Below, piece after piece: positions 24,211 through 33,009 of a stretch of DNA of 64,000 bases; the stretch's first letter is position 1, and each line of letters begins with the position of its first letter. The stretch is from the NCBI GenBank assembly GCA_905235525.1, contig CAJOLW010000006.1, positions 21,080 to 85,079 of the forward strand, in the 5' to 3' direction. The notes under the pieces were generated by a model. It worked only from the letters and a program-made list of their open reading frames with translations, searched no databases and had not been told where the DNA came from. The translations under genes and the position numbers were made by a program. This DNA comes from an uncultured Bacteroidaceae bacterium (GTDB taxonomy: Bacteria; Bacteroidota; Bacteroidia; Bacteroidales; Bacteroidaceae).

Positions 24211-25407
24211 ATGCTACAAGGAAAGAAAATCGTGCTCGGCATCACAGGCAGCATCGCTGCTTACAAGTCATGTCTCATCATTCGCCAACTCGTCAAGAGA
24301 GGAGCAGAAGTGCAGGTGGTCATCACTCCTGCGGGTAAGGAGTTCATCACTCCTATCACGTTGTCAGCATTGACAAGCAAACCAGTCGTCAGTGACTTTT
24401 TTGCTCAGCGTGACGGCACATGGCATTCTCATGTTGATTTGGGCTTATGGGCAGACGCCATGGTGATTGCCCCTGCTACGGCATCAACCATCGGTAAGAT
24501 GGCAAATGGAGTGGCTGACAATATGCTTATTACCACCTATTTGTCCATGAAAGCACCTGTTTTCATTGCTCCAGCCATGGACTTGGATATGTATGCACAC
24601 CCTTCTACGCAGCAGAATCTAAAGACTTTGCAGTCGTATGGCAATCATATCATAGAGCCAGGAACAGGTTTTTTGGCATCGAAACTGGAAGGTAAGGGTC
24701 GGATGGAAGAGCCAGAGAATATCGTGGCATGTCTGGAGAAGTTCTTTGCCCAGAAGGAAAGTATGAAGGGGAAGAAAGTGCTCATTACGGCAGGTCCCAC
24801 CTATGAAAAGATTGACCCAGTTCGTTTTATCGGCAATTATTCTTCAGGGAAGATGGGCTTTGCCTTGGCAAACGAATGTGCCAATCGGGGGGCTCAGGTT
24901 GAGTTTGTTTGTGGTCCTGTTTCATCGGCGATGCAAGTGAGCCACCCGAACATTCACCGCACTGATGTGGAGAGTGCTCAAGAAATGTTTGAGGCATGTA
25001 AGACGTTATATCCTTCGATGGACTCAGCGATTTTATGTGCAGCCGTTGCTGACTTCGCCCCTGAAACAGTGGCTGTCCAGAAGATGAAGCGGACAGGCGA
25101 TGACTTGGTCATCCGTTTGAAACCCAATCCCGACATCGCTGCTTTGTTGGGTCAGATGAAAAAGAATGGACAAACCCTTGTGGGATTTGCCCTTGAGACG
25201 AACGACGAGGAATCGAATGCCCAAAGTAAGTTGAAGAAGAAAAACTTCGATTTCATCGTGCTAAATAGTTTGAGAGACGAAGGAGCAGGTTTCCGCACCG
25301 ACACTAACAAAATCAGCATCATCACATCCAATACAAAGAAAGACTATCCCCTCAAGACTAAAGGGGAGGTAGCCAAAGATATTGTGGACGAGTTGGAGTG
25401 TCTTTAA
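24211..25407 (+). CDS. coaBC: phosphopantothenoylcysteine decarboxylase / phosphopantothenate-cysteine ligase
   Basis: 398 aa from ATG 24211 (MLQGKKIVLGITGSIAAYK); ATG 24196 is a possible earlier start. CoaC domain: FMN site GITGSIAAYK, HVDLGLWADAMVIAPATA with the active His, and APAMDLDMYAHP. CoaB domain from about residue 187: LITAGPTYEKIDPVRFIGNYSSGKMG and the KMKR loop. It makes 4'-phosphopantetheine for coenzyme A. It heads the conserved Bacteroidetes run coaBC-DUF4835-recN, here interrupted by three minus-strand genes. It shares 4 nt with the convergent scramblase-like gene. Confidence 0.95.
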   Translation: MLQGKKIVLGITGSIAAYKSCLIIRQLVKRGAEVQVVITPAGKEFITPITLSALTSKPVVSDFFAQRDGTWHSHVDLGLWADAMVIAPATASTIGKMANGVADNMLITTYLSMKAPVFIAPAMDLDMYAHPSTQQNLKTLQSYGNHIIEPGTGFLASKLEGKGRMEEPENIVACLEKFFAQKESMKGKKVLITAGPTYEKIDPVRFIGNYSSGKMGFALANECANRGAQVEFVCGPVSSAMQVSHPNIHRTDVESAQEMFEACKTLYPSMDSAILCAAVADFAPETVAVQKMKRTGDDLVIRLKPNPDIAALLGQMKKNGQTLVGFALETNDEESNAQSKLKKKNFDFIVLNSLRDEGAGFRTDTNKISIITSNTKKDYPLKTKGEVAKDIVDELECL

Positions 25408-25991
25408 TTTCCCTCTTTCAGAATCATATCGATGGCTGCTGCAACAGAGGCAATGGCTATGCGCGTGTTTTCGTCAGTCAGGGTCGGCTCGATATTGACA
25501 ACGTATTTGTCAGCAGTGGTGAAGAGTTCCTTTGCTATGCCATTCCATTTTTTGTCCACTGTGCCAACTGTTTGACCAGTCACGTCAATAATTTCAAAGT
25601 TCCATGCCTTCCAGTCTCCTTTGATGGTGGCGATTTCCTGCCCTAAATTGTTAAGGATGGTGAATTTGGGCTTCAGTAAAGTGAACCTCTGTTTGAAAGA
25701 GCCGATAGGAGCCCCTGCTTTGTTGTAGATGCGTACCTTCGACCTGAAGAAAGTCAATCCGCGTTTGAGTTGCGCAACACGTTTGCCATCTATGTTCAAG
25801 ATGTTGAGTTCAAAAGGCACCATGCTGTCGGCCAAGAAGAGACCGAGTAAGATGTGGAAAAAAGACTTGTGTTGTTGAATGGCACCTATTTCTTGTCCTT
25901 CTCCATCATATACCTTATAGGCATTGGAAAGTTTGAATGCTGCGATTTTTTCGTCGATGACGAAAGTGTTGTTAGAAAAGAACTTGTCCAT
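25404..25991 (-). CDS. scramblase/LURP-one-like family protein
   Basis: 195 aa. Repeated short beta-strands with pairs such as AYKVYDGEGQEIGAIQQ, KVRIYNKAGAPIGSF, KFTILNNLGQEIATIKG and FEIIDVTGQTVGTVDKK. This is the beta-barrel pattern of the scramblase/Tubby-like (LURP-one) superfamily, with a hydrophobic segment (FFHILLGLFLADS) near residue 47. Bacterial members have no proven function. No signal peptide. It converges on coaBC with a 4-nt overlap. Confidence 0.75.
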   Translation of the reverse strand: MDKFFSNNTFVIDEKIAAFKLSNAYKVYDGEGQEIGAIQQHKSFFHILLGLFLADSMVPFELNILNIDGKRVAQLKRGLTFFRSKVRIYNKAGAPIGSFKQRFTLLKPKFTILNNLGQEIATIKGDWKAWNFEIIDVTGQTVGTVDKKWNGIAKELFTTADKYVVNIEPTLTDENTRIAIASVAAAIDMILKEGN

Positions 25992-26035
25992 TTTCTGTAT
26001 ATGTTATAGAATCTTGAAAATAGTGTGTGCTAAAA

Positions 26036-26073
26036 AGAAAAGGGACTGTGCCTCTTGACATAGCCCCTTGTTT
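26036..26073 (-). terminator. terminator after small lipoprotein
   Basis: On the minus strand AAGGGGCTATGTC pairs with GGCACAGTCCCTT (with G-U pairs) and is followed by a T-rich stretch. Confidence 0.65.
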
Positions 26074-26115
26074 ATCCACTCCAGAAGGTGCCGCACCCTT
26101 GGAGCGTTCAGTGAA

Positions 26116-26316
26116 TTACTCGATAAAAGCCTCGATAGAGTCAACTACCTCCTCAAATGCGGAGTCAGCCTCTTCGGTTTGAGCACTTGCAGAATCAACA
26201 ACTGCTGCAAGAGAGTCTGCTGCCTTCTGGAGTTCATTAATCTGACCTGTACAACCATTGCATGAAGCAAAAGAGAAGGCAACGAGTGCCATGGCTGCGA
26301 AAAGAATCTTTTTCAT
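26116..26316 (-). CDS. small lipoprotein, coiled-coil
   Basis: 66 aa. Signal peptide with lipobox (SFASC, Cys about 19), then a Cys-Gly-Cys-rich start and an acidic, Ala/Ser/Glu-rich helix of heptad pattern to the C-terminus. Similar small lipoproteins are common in Bacteroidales; no function can be assigned. It lies 46 nt downstream of the TM2-domain gene and may share its promoter. Confidence 0.75.
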   Translation of the reverse strand: MKKILFAAMALVAFSFASCNGCTGQINELQKAADSLAAVVDSASAQTEEADSAFEEVVDSIEAFIE

Positions 26317-26362
26317 GATAGAGAATCTTTGCTTTTATTCGATAATAATAGAACCAATGGGA

Positions 26363-26590
26363 TTAAGCGAAATCGAACACCTTGTTGGCAGCGATACGCT
26401 CCTGGAACTTCTCTTCGGTGTCCATGAGATAAATAATACCATCGATAATACCGAGGACACCGCCAATACCACAGCAGAGACCCAGAAGGAGGTAGATGAT
26501 ACCGCCTTTGTTGTTGCCGAGGTAGAACTTGTGAATACCTAACCATCCCAAAAGGATTGCAAGAATACCTGCAGTTGTCTTATTTTTCAT
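26363..26590 (-). CDS. TM2-domain membrane protein
   Basis: 75 aa. The TM2 motif is visible: two hydrophobic segments with GWLGIHKFYLGNNKGGIIYLL and a DGIIYLMD turn. TM2 proteins are small inner-membrane proteins of unknown role. A TACATTTG box lies on the minus strand at 26710-26703. Confidence 0.88.
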   Translation of the reverse strand: MKNKTTAGILAILLGWLGIHKFYLGNNKGGIIYLLLGLCCGIGGVLGIIDGIIYLMDTEEKFQERIAANKVFDFA

Positions 26591-26863
26591 AACTTCTTTG
26601 TTTTCTCGCGGTTGAGAATTTGTTTTGAGTTTTTATTTGATGTACATGTAAACCGCTACATGCCACCTTCTTAATTGGTTTTGGTTATTTTAGTTCTCGT
26701 TGCAAATGTACAATTTTTTTTTGGTTAAGAAAAAGGAATGTTGATAAAATCTTCTACCAAAAAACACTTTTTTAATAAAGGAAACATGAAGCGTCTATTT
26801 ATGAAACATAAGAGGTTGTACCATTGCTCGGGTGTGTAAAAAAATCAAAAAGGGAGGTAATTA
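26591..26863. promoter_or_regulatory. divergent intergenic region with TM2-gene promoter
   Basis: About 340 nt separate the TM2 gene from DUF4835. The minus-strand -7 box TACATTTG is at 26710-26703. The rest is A+T-rich, with the DUF4835 promoter at its right edge. No gene or structured RNA is evident. Confidence 0.5.
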
Positions 26864-26895
26864 TTTGGGTAAGTCGGGAGAAAGTGTTATTTTTG
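26864..26895 (+). promoter_or_regulatory. promoter of DUF4835-recN operon
   Basis: TTTG 26864-26867, 20 nt, TATTTTTG 26888-26895; about 40 nt before ATG 26935. Confidence 0.7.
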
Positions 26896-26934
26896 CCCGA
26901 AAATAGCACTTTGGGTGTAAATGCAACTTTTTCT

Positions 26935-27854
26935 ATGCATCGATTTTTGATCCGTTATCTCAAGACAATTGTATCCTTTTCGCTATTGTTCCTTATGTGC
27001 TTCATGGCATTGCCACTTAAGGGGCAGGAGTTGGATTGTACTGTAAAAGTTAATCATTCTCAAGTACAAGGAACAAACAAAGATATATTCGAATCGTTGG
27101 AAAATGATATTGCTGAGTTTATGAACAATCGTTCTTGGACAGATTTGCAGTATCAAAAAGCGGAACGGATAAATTGCACCATGAGACCTATAATGCCAAT
27201 AATAATAGGTTTACTTGCGAACTACTCTTCCAAGTGACTCGCCCCGTTTTTAACTCGGCTTATAACACGACGGTATTTTCTATGCGCGATACAGAATTTG
27301 TCTTTGATTATCAGGAACAAGATGCTCTTGATTTCAACATCAACAATATGGACAACAATCTGACAGCGATGTTAGCTTATTATGCATATTTGTTCATAGG
27401 AATGGATCTGGATACCTTCTCCCCATTAGGTGGAACAGAAGTCCTGCATACAGCAGAAAGTATTGTGAATAACGCTCAAACGATGTCAGAGCCAGGGTGG
27501 AGGGCCTTTGACAATACCAAAAATAGGCATGCCATCATCAACGACTATATGGATTCATCATTAGAACCTTTTCGGCGTTTGCAGTATAAATACTATCGTC
27601 AAGGTCTCGATGAAATGGCACAAAATGCAGACCGAGGACGTACTGCCATCACGGAATCTATGGAGATGTTGAAAGAAGCACATAGCAACAAGCCCCTTTC
27701 ACAATTACCTCAAATTTTCACAGATTTTAAGCGTGACGAAATAGTCAATGTCTATTCTGGTCATGGGACAGCGAAAGAAAAACAGGCTGTGTATGATATC
27801 TTGTCTGACATCAATGCCAGTCAAAACACCTATTGGAGCAAGATTACGAAATGA
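26935..27854 (+). pseudogene. DUF4835 family exported protein, frameshifted
   Basis: From ATG 26935 the frame gives a signal peptide and the DUF4835 start (GQELDCTVKVNHSQVQGTNK, EFMNNRSWTDLQY, ERINCTM). At about 27180-27192 the homology jumps to another frame, beginning YNANNNRFTCELLFQVTRP and running through NTTVFSMRDTEFVFDYQEQ to the stop at 27854. The family lies between coaBC and recN in many Bacteroidetes and its function is unknown. The break looks like a small deletion within the conserved core, either real or an assembly error. The stop overlaps the recN start (ATGA). Confidence 0.85.
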
Positions 27855-29521
27855 TACGCCATCTGCATATAGAGAATTATGCTTTAATTGAGCATTTAGA
27901 TATAGACTTTCATACGGGCTTTTCTGTGATTACAGGTGAGACGGGTGCAGGAAAGTCCATCATGATCGGTGCCATATCTTTGTTGTTGGGACAACGAGCC
28001 GACTCCCGTTCCATCAAGGCTGGCGCCAAGCGCTGTGTAGTGGAAGCCGTCTTTGATGTTTCATCCTATCAGATGGATGCTTTTTTTCAAGACAACGACC
28101 TTGACTTCGATGGGGCAGAGTGCATCATCCGCCGTGAACTGACTGCAGCAGGCAAGTCCCGTGCCTTTATCAATGACACTCCTGCTTCGCTTTCTCAACT
28201 GAAAGAACTGGGTGAACAACTTCTTGATGTGCACTCCCAGCACAAAAACCTGTTGCTTGGAAAGGAAGATTTCCAGTTAGGTGTGCTCGACGTCGTTGCC
28301 AATCATCAAGAAGTGCTTGATGCCTATAAGGCCGAATACAAAGAGTATCGTCTTCTTCTCAAGCAGTTGGATGCAGCACAGGAAGAGGCAAAAAATGGAA
28401 GGGAAGACGAAGATTTCTTGAGTTTCCAAGTGACCCAGTTGGCTGACGCTGATTTGCAAGAAGGTGAGCAGGAGGAATTGGAAGAGGAGGCTGAAACGCT
28501 CGAACATGCCGAAGACATCAAGTCATCTCTCTACACAGCAGCCAACCATCTGCAATCGTCCAATGACGGGACAGATGTACTGGGGATGCTCAAGCAGAGC
28601 CTTTCCGCCATCCAGTCGATTTCTTCGGTCTATTCTGCAGCCAACGAATGGGTGGAACGTCTCGATTCGTGTTATATAGAACTGAAAGATGTGGTAAACG
28701 AATTGGAGAACCAGGCGGAAGATGTGGAGTATGACCCCCGACGGTTAGAGCAGGTGAATGAGCGTTTGAGTACCATCTACACTTTGCAGAAGAAGCACAA
28801 TGTGGAAAGCGTGGAAGAGTTGCTGGCCATCCAGAAGGAGATGGAGGAAAGGTTGTCTCGCATCACCCATTCCGACGATTTTATCGAAGAACTTCAACAG
28901 AAAGTGAAGGCTCAGAAAGAAAAAGTGATGATATGGGCAAAGAAACTCTCAAAGCAGCGTATGGAGGCTGCCCGTAGAGTGGAGAAAGAGATGGAAACGC
29001 GCCTTCTCCCATTAGGGATGCCCAATGTGCAGTTTAAATGCTCTGTTTTGGCGATTCCATCGGAACTTACGATGACAGGTTATGACCAGGTGCAGTTCCT
29101 TTTTAATGCAAACAAAAGTGGCGAACCCAAACCTGTCAGCCAGATTGCGTCAGGCGGTGAAATCGCCCGTGTGATGCTTTCGCTCAAGGCACTCATCGCA
29201 GGTGCGGTCAAACTCCCCACCATTATTTTTGACGAAATAGACACGGGTGTAAGCGGCTCCATCGCGGAAAAGATGGCACGTATTATGCGGGAGATGGGTG
29301 ACCACGAGCGCCAAGTCATCTCCATTACCCATCTGCCACAGATTGCAGCAATGGGAAATCATCATTATAAAGTATATAAGGAAGAGACTGACGAAGCGAC
29401 GCTTAGCCATATCATACCGCTGACTGGTGAACAACGTGTGGAGGAAATTGCATGTATGCTCAGCGGCGAAAAACTGACGCAAGCGGCACTCGACAACGCA
29501 CGGACTCTGTTAGGATTATGA
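27851..29521 (+). CDS. recN: DNA repair protein RecN
   Basis: 556 aa. Start ATG 27851, overlapping the upstream stop. SMC-like ATPase with Walker A GETGAGKSIMIGAI, long coiled coils in the middle (about 170-370) and a C-terminal ABC part with QIASGGEIARVMLSLK (signature) and PTIIFDEIDTGVSGSIA (Walker B), then ISITHLPQIAAMGNHHY. It acts in double-strand break repair. The stop overlaps the next start by 4 nt. Confidence 0.96.
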   Translation: MIRHLHIENYALIEHLDIDFHTGFSVITGETGAGKSIMIGAISLLLGQRADSRSIKAGAKRCVVEAVFDVSSYQMDAFFQDNDLDFDGAECIIRRELTAAGKSRAFINDTPASLSQLKELGEQLLDVHSQHKNLLLGKEDFQLGVLDVVANHQEVLDAYKAEYKEYRLLLKQLDAAQEEAKNGREDEDFLSFQVTQLADADLQEGEQEELEEEAETLEHAEDIKSSLYTAANHLQSSNDGTDVLGMLKQSLSAIQSISSVYSAANEWVERLDSCYIELKDVVNELENQAEDVEYDPRRLEQVNERLSTIYTLQKKHNVESVEELLAIQKEMEERLSRITHSDDFIEELQQKVKAQKEKVMIWAKKLSKQRMEAARRVEKEMETRLLPLGMPNVQFKCSVLAIPSELTMTGYDQVQFLFNANKSGEPKPVSQIASGGEIARVMLSLKALIAGAVKLPTIIFDEIDTGVSGSIAEKMARIMREMGDHERQVISITHLPQIAAMGNHHYKVYKEETDEATLSHIIPLTGEQRVEEIACMLSGEKLTQAALDNARTLLGL

Positions 29522-31230
29522 AAAAGGTTCTTTTACTCATTTGTGTCCTTTGTTTCGCCACATCGGCAAGTTTTGCGCAACCCAAGTTCGCCTCGAAGGT
29601 GGGAAAAGGTATCGTTTCTTTGAACACCTATGATCGTCAAGGCAATCTTCTGCGTCAGGGCATTGCATTCTATGTAGGGGAAAAAGGTGAAGCGATTGCC
29701 GATTACCGGTTTTTCAAAAATGCATATCAAGCATCGGTGATAGATTTCAGCGGTAAACAGGCGGATGTTAACCTCATTTTAGGTGCCGATGACAGTTATT
29801 CGTTGGTGCGTTTCCAAATCAGTACAAAGGGGAATACAGTTCTTCCAATAGTTTCCTCCATTCAGCCGATGAAATCGACTGTCTTTGTGTTGAAACTTAC
29901 AGGAAATGGGACGATGGAAAGTATTCAGGCAACGGTGGTTGACACCGCTATGATTCAAGGTAAATACGCTTATTATACTTTAGATCAACAAGTGGATGAA
30001 TCGTTTGTGGGTGCACCCGTGTTCAATGCGTCTGGTGCCTTGCTGGGAATCCTTCATGCTCAGATAGCAGGCAAGAGTCATGTACTTGACATTCGGTTCC
30101 GCGAAGAACTGAAGGTGACAGCCTTCTCCAATAGTTCTGCTACAGTAGCATTAAATAACATATATATTCCTAAAGCATTGCCCGACACACCTGAAGAAGC
30201 GTTGGTCTATCTCTATGCCAAGTCGCGATCTGCTGGTAATGAGGAATACATGGATATGGTTAATCGTTTCATTATAGCCTATCCTAATAATGCTGAAGGT
30301 TACCTTCGTCGAGCCACCCCTCTGATTGACCTGACTCGTTTTGACGAGGCTGATCGCGATATGCAGCATTATCTCTCGTTGGTGGGGGACAAAGCAACTG
30401 GCAACTATAATGTGGCGTCGCTCATTTTCGATAAACTTCGTTTGCAGCCTGAGCCTGCTTACGAGAAATGGAACGAGGATGTGGCGATTCAATACGTGGA
30501 GAAAGCCTTGACGCTAAATGCCTCCATTTCAGATGAAAGTGAACGCAAGACAACCGAAACGAAGTGCCAGATTCTAAAGGCTCAATTGCTGATGAACAAG
30601 AAAGATTATGATGGAGCGTTGGCAATTTACGAAATCTTGAATAGCCGGAGCGGTGGCGCGCCTAGTTATCTTTATGCTATCAGCGTGGCTCGTGAGGGTA
30701 GGGGCGACTCCATTTCCTCTGTGATAGAGCCCATTGACAGTGCGCTTGCAATGTTCGGAAATCCTTTGCCAAACGAGGCTTCCAGTTATGTGATTCGTCG
30801 TGGGCAACTTTATGCCAATGCGGAAAAATATCGTGAAGCAGTACAAGACTATAATCAATATGCCTACCTGATGAGCAATCAGGTCAGTCCTGTCTTCTAC
30901 TACGAGCGTTCCCAGATAGAACTCAATGCTCGCATGTACCAACCTGCTCTTGAAGACCTTGACCAAGCCATTCTGATGGCACCTGACGAGCCGCTTTATC
31001 ATGTAGCGCGCGCCACTCTTACCGTACGTGTCAGTTTGTATGATGAGTGCATTACCTCCTGCCAAAATGCGCTTCGTCTCAATCCCAACATCATTGATGT
31101 GTATCGCATTCTGGGCTATGCTCAATTTCAGAAGGGAGACAAAAATGCAGCCCGTCTCAACCTCCAAAAGGCCATTGATATGGGCGATGAAACAGCCTCC
31201 AAAGTAATGGACACCCTTTTCGCCAAATGA
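29518..31230 (+). CDS. exported trypsin-fold-like protein with TPRs
   Basis: 570 aa. Signal peptide (MKKVLLLICVLCFATSASFAQ), then a region about 25-225 with trypsin-like fold features (GIVSLNTYDRQGNLLRQG, VDESFVGAPVFNASGALLGI). Where active proteases have GNSGGP, this has SFVGAPVF, so the nucleophile Ser is not in place and the domain is probably non-catalytic. From about 240 to the end there are several TPR-like helix pairs. A periplasmic scaffold or sensor is likely. It is coupled by ATGA overlaps to recN upstream and the TPR/HTH gene downstream. Confidence 0.75.
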   Translation: MKKVLLLICVLCFATSASFAQPKFASKVGKGIVSLNTYDRQGNLLRQGIAFYVGEKGEAIADYRFFKNAYQASVIDFSGKQADVNLILGADDSYSLVRFQISTKGNTVLPIVSSIQPMKSTVFVLKLTGNGTMESIQATVVDTAMIQGKYAYYTLDQQVDESFVGAPVFNASGALLGILHAQIAGKSHVLDIRFREELKVTAFSNSSATVALNNIYIPKALPDTPEEALVYLYAKSRSAGNEEYMDMVNRFIIAYPNNAEGYLRRATPLIDLTRFDEADRDMQHYLSLVGDKATGNYNVASLIFDKLRLQPEPAYEKWNEDVAIQYVEKALTLNASISDESERKTTETKCQILKAQLLMNKKDYDGALAIYEILNSRSGGAPSYLYAISVAREGRGDSISSVIEPIDSALAMFGNPLPNEASSYVIRRGQLYANAEKYREAVQDYNQYAYLMSNQVSPVFYYERSQIELNARMYQPALEDLDQAILMAPDEPLYHVARATLTVRVSLYDECITSCQNALRLNPNIIDVYRILGYAQFQKGDKNAARLNLQKAIDMGDETASKVMDTLFAK

Positions 31231-32807
31231 AAAAGATTTTATCCTTTTCGCTGGTTGCATGGCTGTCCTTCCTGCTCAGTTGTTGCAACCGTCAAACAGA
31301 TGCTCTTCTTGACCGTGCCGAGAGTTTCCTTCCGGCGCACCCTGATAGTGCAGCACTCTGTTTGGGTAGCATTCCACGGGAAGAACTGAACGATTCGCAA
31401 AGGGCATTGTATGGGTTGTTGTACACCATCGTTTCCCATTATCGGGAGGATGGTGTTATCAGTGATACCCTCATCAGAGACTCTTATAATTACTATCGTA
31501 AAGTATCGCGGGTAGGCCAAACATCCGACCCCTTCCTCCTGCGTCGATATGCACAAGGGTGCTACTACATGAGCGTTTTCTACACCAATTCCGATAGTCT
31601 TGAACAATGTGGCGAACTGCTCCAGCAATCCATCCGCTGTAGTGAACAATGTGAGGATTGGCATACCTGCTATCTGGCACATACTTTGCTCAGTCTTACC
31701 AATAGTTGGGAAAATCCGCAGGATGCTATTCGGCAAGCCAAGAAAGCATTGGAAATCTATCACAAAATAAACGATGACATCAACAACGAAGTGCTCATTA
31801 TGGGACATGTGGCAGCCTCCTATCTATCAGCAGCGGAACCCGACAGTGCCCTTGAATATTATCTGAAAGGTTACGAGTTGGCAGAGACAAACCATTTGCG
31901 TGAGGCTCAAAACAACATGTGCATGGGGCTTTCCGACACTTATTGCTATATGGGTGCTTTTTGGCACGCCCTTCTCTATGCAAAAATAGGTGTAGAGACG
32001 GCTGACAGTACTACCCTCGCATCTTCTTTGCTCTCCTTGGCGCAGTGCTATTATGCCAATGATTCGTTGGAGCAGGCAAAAGCCGTGCTTGACACCATCC
32101 GTTGCGATTCTGACGACTATGTCAACCGATACCTTACTCTTCGTACTTTGTCTGAAATTGCTGTGCAGAACCGCAACATTGATTCTCTTTATGCTTATGT
32201 GGATTCTGCCTACGTATTTCTGGAGGATCGCTTCTCACGTGAGCAACAGGTGAAAGATGCCGTCGCCATTCAGGAAAAGAAGCAGGAAGAGGTGCGTCAC
32301 GAAACCGAACTTCACGGATGGATTGTCGCCTTCACGTTCGTTTTCCTTCTGCTGGTCGCTGGTGTCGTCTTTTATTTTTATTATGTGCGTAAACGCCCAG
32401 CGCATCAACTTGAAGCGAATGTGGAAGAAGAACTGCACCACTCTTATGCCCTTGCTCCAGAAGTGTTGCAGAAACGTCTGCTGCAACGTCTGGAATCTGT
32501 CCACAAACACCCCTCCACTCCCAAACTGAAGAAGCGTGAGGAAAGGGCATGGACTGAACTGGAAAAACTCATCAACGAAACCGACAATGACTTTGTAAAG
32601 AAACTGCGTCAGCAATATCCAGATCTCAAGGAAAAGGACATCCATTTGTGTATATTGGTGCGTCTTAAAGAGTCTAACGCTACGCTTGTCAATATCTTCA
32701 ATGTTGGAGAATCCGCTGTTAAGAAGCGTAAATCTACACTCAAGAAGCATGGTTTCCATATCACCGATACGGATATTACTTTGGAACAGATTATTGAGAA
32801 TTTTTAG
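31227..32807 (+). CDS. TPR membrane protein with C-terminal helix-turn-helix-like domain
   Basis: 526 aa. Lipoprotein-like signal peptide (LSFLLSCC), a long helical region of tetratricopeptide character (about 25-340), one membrane helix (about 365-387) and a cytoplasmic part with a coiled coil and a C-terminal domain (YPDLKEKDIHLCILVRLK, NIFNVGESAVKKRKSTLKK) that looks like a LuxR-type HTH. This is the layout of Bacteroidetes membrane-bound one-component regulators (possibly DUF6377-like). Inferred role: it senses an envelope signal and binds DNA. Confidence 0.75.
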   Translation: MKKILSFSLVAWLSFLLSCCNRQTDALLDRAESFLPAHPDSAALCLGSIPREELNDSQRALYGLLYTIVSHYREDGVISDTLIRDSYNYYRKVSRVGQTSDPFLLRRYAQGCYYMSVFYTNSDSLEQCGELLQQSIRCSEQCEDWHTCYLAHTLLSLTNSWENPQDAIRQAKKALEIYHKINDDINNEVLIMGHVAASYLSAAEPDSALEYYLKGYELAETNHLREAQNNMCMGLSDTYCYMGAFWHALLYAKIGVETADSTTLASSLLSLAQCYYANDSLEQAKAVLDTIRCDSDDYVNRYLTLRTLSEIAVQNRNIDSLYAYVDSAYVFLEDRFSREQQVKDAVAIQEKKQEEVRHETELHGWIVAFTFVFLLLVAGVVFYFYYVRKRPAHQLEANVEEELHHSYALAPEVLQKRLLQRLESVHKHPSTPKLKKREERAWTELEKLINETDNDFVKKLRQQYPDLKEKDIHLCILVRLKESNATLVNIFNVGESAVKKRKSTLKKHGFHITDTDITLEQIIENF

Positions 32808-32938
32808 TATTATCTTCTTATTGTTTTTCAGATAGATATTATTAAAACTTTCCACCCTGTTTTCTACCCTTTGTGAACTATTTGTGAATTATCTTTAAAG
32901 GGCATCTGAAAATGTGAATTTTTTGTGAACTGATTTTC
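32808..32938. other. intergenic region with TTTGTGAA repeats
   Basis: About 200 nt between genes. Three TTTGTGAA motifs occur within about 60 nt (about 32871-32930). They could be regulator-binding sites for the DUF4419 gene promoter; nothing else is seen. Confidence 0.4.
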
Positions 32939-32969
32939 TTTGTGAGATACAAAAGAACCCCCACCTTTG
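32939..32969 (+). promoter_or_regulatory. promoter of DUF4419 gene
   Basis: TTTG 32939-32942, 19 nt, CACCTTTG 32962-32969 (T to C at the first -7 base). It lies about 40 nt before ATG 33010. Confidence 0.55.
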
Positions 32970-33009
32970 CATCAAACAAAAAATTGTGTCATTAAAACAA
33001 GTTTGCCTT

